In this document: in pieces, positions 62,178-64,000 of the stretch
Layout: the number at the start of each line of letters is the position of its first letter
How positions within the stretch are numbered: the first letter of the stretch is position 1
NCBI GenBank assembly: GCA_017645645.1
Contig: JAGCOB010000022.1
Coordinates: 32,709-96,708 of the forward strand
DNA from: Prevotella sp.
GTDB taxonomy: Bacteria > Bacteroidota > Bacteroidia > Bacteroidales > Bacteroidaceae
Direction of reading: 5' to 3'
Length of the DNA stretch: 64,000 nucleotides
Made by a program: the position numbers and the translations under genes
Notes under the pieces: model-generated
What the model was told of the DNA's origin: nothing
Database searches by the model: none
Seen by the model: the letters and a program-made list of their open reading frames with translations, nothing else

Positions 62178-63121
62178 AACTTTAAACTATGAACTGTATT
62201 TGCGTCTTCTTTAAGTTGTTCCTTCAGCTCCTCCTCGTTGTCGAATTGACGTTCCTCGCGCAGCCGTTCAATGAAGCTCACCGTTATCTCCTGTCCATAG
62301 AGGTCACCCTCATAGTCGAGGATATGTACCTCTAAGGTCTGCGAATGCTCACCAAAAGTAGGACGAGTGCCGATGTTCATCATACCAACAAACATCTTCC
62401 TTCTTCCTTCTTCCATCAGACATCTCACTGCATAGACACCAGAGGCTGGAATGAGTTTACGAGGGTCGTTAAGTTGCAGGTTTGCCGTTGGGAAACCTAA
62501 TGTAGTACCGATGTGCTCACCCCTGACGACTTTGCCTGTCAGACGATATGGATAACTCAGACATTCCGCTGCCTCACTTACATTACCTTCTGCCAACAAT
62601 TGTCGGATAAGGGAGGAACTGATTTCTGGCTTTTGGCTTTTGGCTTTTAGCTTTTGGCTAACAGCAGGCAGCTGCTCTACTTCCATCCCTATCTCTTTCC
62701 CATATCGAACATAGTCTTCGAAAGTATCATGACGATTATGACCGAAGCGGTTGTCATAGCCTGTCATCAGTACCTTCACGCCCAACTGGTTAGCCATCAG
62801 TTGCATGAAATCGCGTGCCGTAAGATTTGCCATCTCCTTCGTGAAGGGAAGCACCACGCAATAGTCGATACCCGTCTCTTCCAACAGCCTCATCCGCTCG
62901 TCGAAGGTCGTCAACAACTGGGGCTTCCAGTCTGTCTGTACCACCTCCCGTGGATGCTGGTCGAAGGTAATCACCATCGATGCCAGTTGGTGTGCCTTGG
63001 CATAGTCACAGATATGGCTGAGCACAAAGCGATGCCCCTTGTGTACTCCGTCGAACATGCCGATGGTGGCGACACAAGGTATTGCCTGTTGTTCATTTCC
63101 TTTGAGTATCAACGTCTCCAT
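62174..63121 (-). CDS. ribF: bifunctional riboflavin kinase / FAD synthetase
   Basis: A 315-residue enzyme making FMN and FAD from riboflavin. The N-terminal adenylyltransferase has GMFDGVHKGHRFVLSHI (HxGH-like nucleotidyl motif); the C-terminal flavokinase has GFPTANLQLN and MNIGTRPTFGEHSQTLEVHILD. The frame extends 13 codons upstream, but the promoter TACCTTTG (63137 to 63130) lies within that extension, so I start at the ATG ending at 63121. Heptamer arrays encode residues 153-164 (SQKLKAKSQKPE, between domains) and 236-242. Confidence 0.92.
   Translation of the reverse strand: METLILKGNEQQAIPCVATIGMFDGVHKGHRFVLSHICDYAKAHQLASMVITFDQHPREVVQTDWKPQLLTTFDERMRLLEETGIDYCVVLPFTKEMANLTARDFMQLMANQLGVKVLMTGYDNRFGHNRHDTFEDYVRYGKEIGMEVEQLPAVSQKLKAKSQKPEISSSLIRQLLAEGNVSEAAECLSYPYRLTGKVVRGEHIGTTLGFPTANLQLNDPRKLIPASGVYAVRCLMEEGRRKMFVGMMNIGTRPTFGEHSQTLEVHILDYEGDLYGQEITVSFIERLREERQFDNEEELKEQLKEDANTVHSLKL
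62176..62197. repeat. heptamer run at the ribF/CPBP junction
   Basis: On the minus strand, CAGTTCA, TAGTTTA, AAGTTAT: three units of the AGTTTAA kind covering the ribF C-terminus (HSLKL) and the ATG of the CPBP gene. Confidence 0.45.
62394..62414. repeat. heptamer array in ribF (flavokinase domain)
   Basis: Three units ATCTTCC, TTCTTCC, TTCTTCC, encoding EEGRRKM. Confidence 0.55.
62628..62662. repeat. heptamer array in ribF (inter-domain linker)
   Basis: Five units GGCTTTT, GGCTTTT, GGCTTTT, AGCTTTT, GGCTAAC, encoding SQKLKAKSQKPE on the minus strand. Confidence 0.8.
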
Positions 63122-63129
63122 TGCAGGTG

Positions 63130-63137
63130 CAAAGGTA
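63130..63137 (-). promoter_or_regulatory. promoter of the ribF-CPBP operon
   Basis: TACCTTTG on the minus strand, eight bases from the ribF ATG. Confidence 0.7.
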
Positions 63138-63190
63138 GTGTAATTCGAGAGAAAAGCCAAAAAAAGTTTGGAGAATTCGATTATTTGCCG

Positions 63191-63198
63191 TACCTTTG
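63191..63198 (+). promoter_or_regulatory. promoter of the tRNA gene
   Basis: TACCTTTG, 11 bases before the tRNA 5' end. Confidence 0.7.
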
Positions 63199-63209
63199 CA
63201 CTCCGAATC

Positions 63210-63283
63210 GGACTTGTAGCTCAGTTGGTTAGAGCAACAGACTCATAATCTGGAGGTCCCAGGTTCAAGCCCTGGCTGGTCCA
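63210..63283 (+). tRNA. tRNA with CAT anticodon (tRNA-Met, or Ile2)
   Basis: A 74-base cloverleaf: acceptor GGACTTG/CTGGTCC with one T-T mismatch, D stem GCTC/GAGC, anticodon loop CTCATAA, T stem CCAGG/CCTGG with loop TTCAAGC. The 3' CCA is not fully encoded. CAT reads methionine, or isoleucine AUA if the C is modified to lysidine; I favour elongator methionine from overall resemblance. Confidence 0.92.
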
Positions 63284-63305
63284 CAAAATCAAGTTGGTGA
63301 TTTTG

Positions 63306-63340
63306 AGAGAGTTACGCAAGAAGCGTGACTCTCTTTTTTT
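63306..63340 (+). terminator. terminator after the tRNA
   Basis: A 12-bp stem (AGAGAGTTACGC with GCGTGACTCTCT, one G-U pair), loop AAGAA, followed by seven T. Confidence 0.88.
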
Positions 63341-63720
63341 GCCCTTATATATACTTTGGGAACAAACAGGGAACAAAGACTCATTTTCTAATAGTAATAA
63401 AATTGAACGTTTTTAGCGTTCTTTAGCTATCATGTGATAGTTTATTTGAAGATTAAGACTTCCTAAAACGCCTTGAACCAGTGCTGTTAAATTTTCAAAA
63501 ATGGCCATTCTGACGGTCTTTCTGTTTGTCGGATTGTTATCTCGGCTTGACAAATCCACTATGCTTATATTACTCGCACTCGACATTTAAAAAGTAAAAG
63601 AATTAAACACAAAGAAGCCCGTCAACTGACCTCGAACTTTTAACTAATGCCATAAGCGGTCGGCTTTCGAGCGTGACGGGTGCTTCTTCTGTCAAATATG
63701 ACGTAAAGAATAACTTCTAT
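63341..63720. other. 380-base gene-free stretch with element-edge features
   Basis: No frame is supported. It contains two direct copies of GGGAACAAA (63358-63366 and 63369-63377) and an imperfect inverted repeat around 63614-63693 (AAGAAGCCCGTCA ... TGACGGGTGCTTCTT) that may terminate the minus-strand gene beyond. Location directly after a tRNA is typical of integration sites. Confidence 0.4.
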
Positions 63721-64000
63721 CTACATGCTGAATAAATCCTGCTGTACAGGCTTCTGTTTGCGTTTTGTGGGCGCATTCATTGGCTCCAATGACCATCCGA
63801 ACTCCTTCAGATTGACTCTGAGCGCATACTTAATAATGCTATTCCGGCGGTAGGCATCGGTGCCGCTTTTGAATTTCGACTGTTTCTCTTTGTCTTGGAT
63901 TACCTGAATCACCTGCATGTAACTATCGTAGCTCCTGCCAGCCTTCAAACGGATCTGTTTCATGTAATAAAGCACTTCATCTTCATGCAGATAATGGCCG
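63721..64000 (-). CDS. C-terminal part of an unidentified protein with clamp-binding-like tail (partial)
   Basis: The frame is open to the window edge (visible 92 residues, starting GHYLHEDEVLYYMKQ), so the start is outside. The visible part is basic and helical (IRLKAGRSYDSYMQVIQ, SGTDAYRRNSIIKYALRV) and ends PVQQDLFSM. QQDLF matches the loose form of the beta-sliding-clamp binding pentapeptide (Q-x-D/S-L-F), suggesting a DNA replication or repair function. Composition differs from the housekeeping genes to the left. No family is recognised. Confidence 0.55.
   Translation of the reverse strand, partial: GHYLHEDEVLYYMKQIRLKAGRSYDSYMQVIQVIQDKEKQSKFKSGTDAYRRNSIIKYALRVNLKEFGWSLEPMNAPTKRKQKPVQQDLFSM

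Overview
The window reads as chromosome of an anaerobic Bacteroidota, most likely a Prevotella-type gut or rumen species. Evidence seen directly: about twenty promoters of the Bacteroidota form TAnnTTTG, mostly non-Shine-Dalgarno starts, a BspA-type leucine-rich-repeat surface protein, GH95 and PL1-type carbohydrate enzymes with signal peptides, a 5-fold beta-flower-like protein, and DUF families common in this phylum. I see no insertion sequence, CRISPR array or rRNA. One tRNA (CAT anticodon) lies near the right end, and beyond it the gene-poor DNA has features of an integrated-element edge.

Layout. 1-9744: cell-envelope glycan genes (cytidylyltransferase, DegT aminotransferase, LicD, two glycosyltransferases, LPS kinase-like protein, LpxL-like acyltransferase, MsbA-like exporter) ending at miaB. 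9784-14230: a secreted repeat protein, then a DUF3737-patB-OPT transporter operon. 14203-21403 (minus): acetyltransferase, parE, ctpA and a GH95 alpha-fucosidase. 21431-22687 (minus): THUMP-like methyltransferase. 22765-30202 (plus): heterodimeric ABC exporter, DUF2851, thioesterase, dprA, dusB. 30165-34640: a candidate small RNA, a C_GCAxxG protein, an IscU-like/GGGtGRT pair, and an rluA-Dabb operon on the minus strand. 34698-40776: uracil permease, pectate lyase-like enzyme, UPF1-like helicase. 41045-44329: giant LRR protein with dockerin-like tail, followed by a 630-base structured gene-free stretch. 44921-51587: a seven-gene envelope operon. 51593-54480: two esterases diverging from one promoter region, plus a Nudix hydrolase. 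54530-61358: topA, aroK, speA, argB, an ECF sigma factor and its probable anti-sigma factor. 61374-63137 (minus): ribF and a CPBP protease. 63191-64000: tRNA and a possible element edge.

The most unusual signal cuts across all these regions. About twenty short tandem arrays with unit lengths of 7, 8, 9 or 22 bases sit inside conserved genes and at gene junctions. They usually preserve the reading frame and fall in linkers, loops, a signal peptide or a stop/start junction. The same units recur at distant loci (GGCTTTT, AGTTTAA, nCTAGnnnn). They look like a dispersed repeat process that edits proteins at tolerated positions. Other observations worth following: three probable leaderless transcripts, an ECF-type promoter between sigma and anti-sigma genes, a small structured transcript at 30165-30368, the structured region at 44330-44959, and the conserved but functionally obscure GGGtGRT pair.
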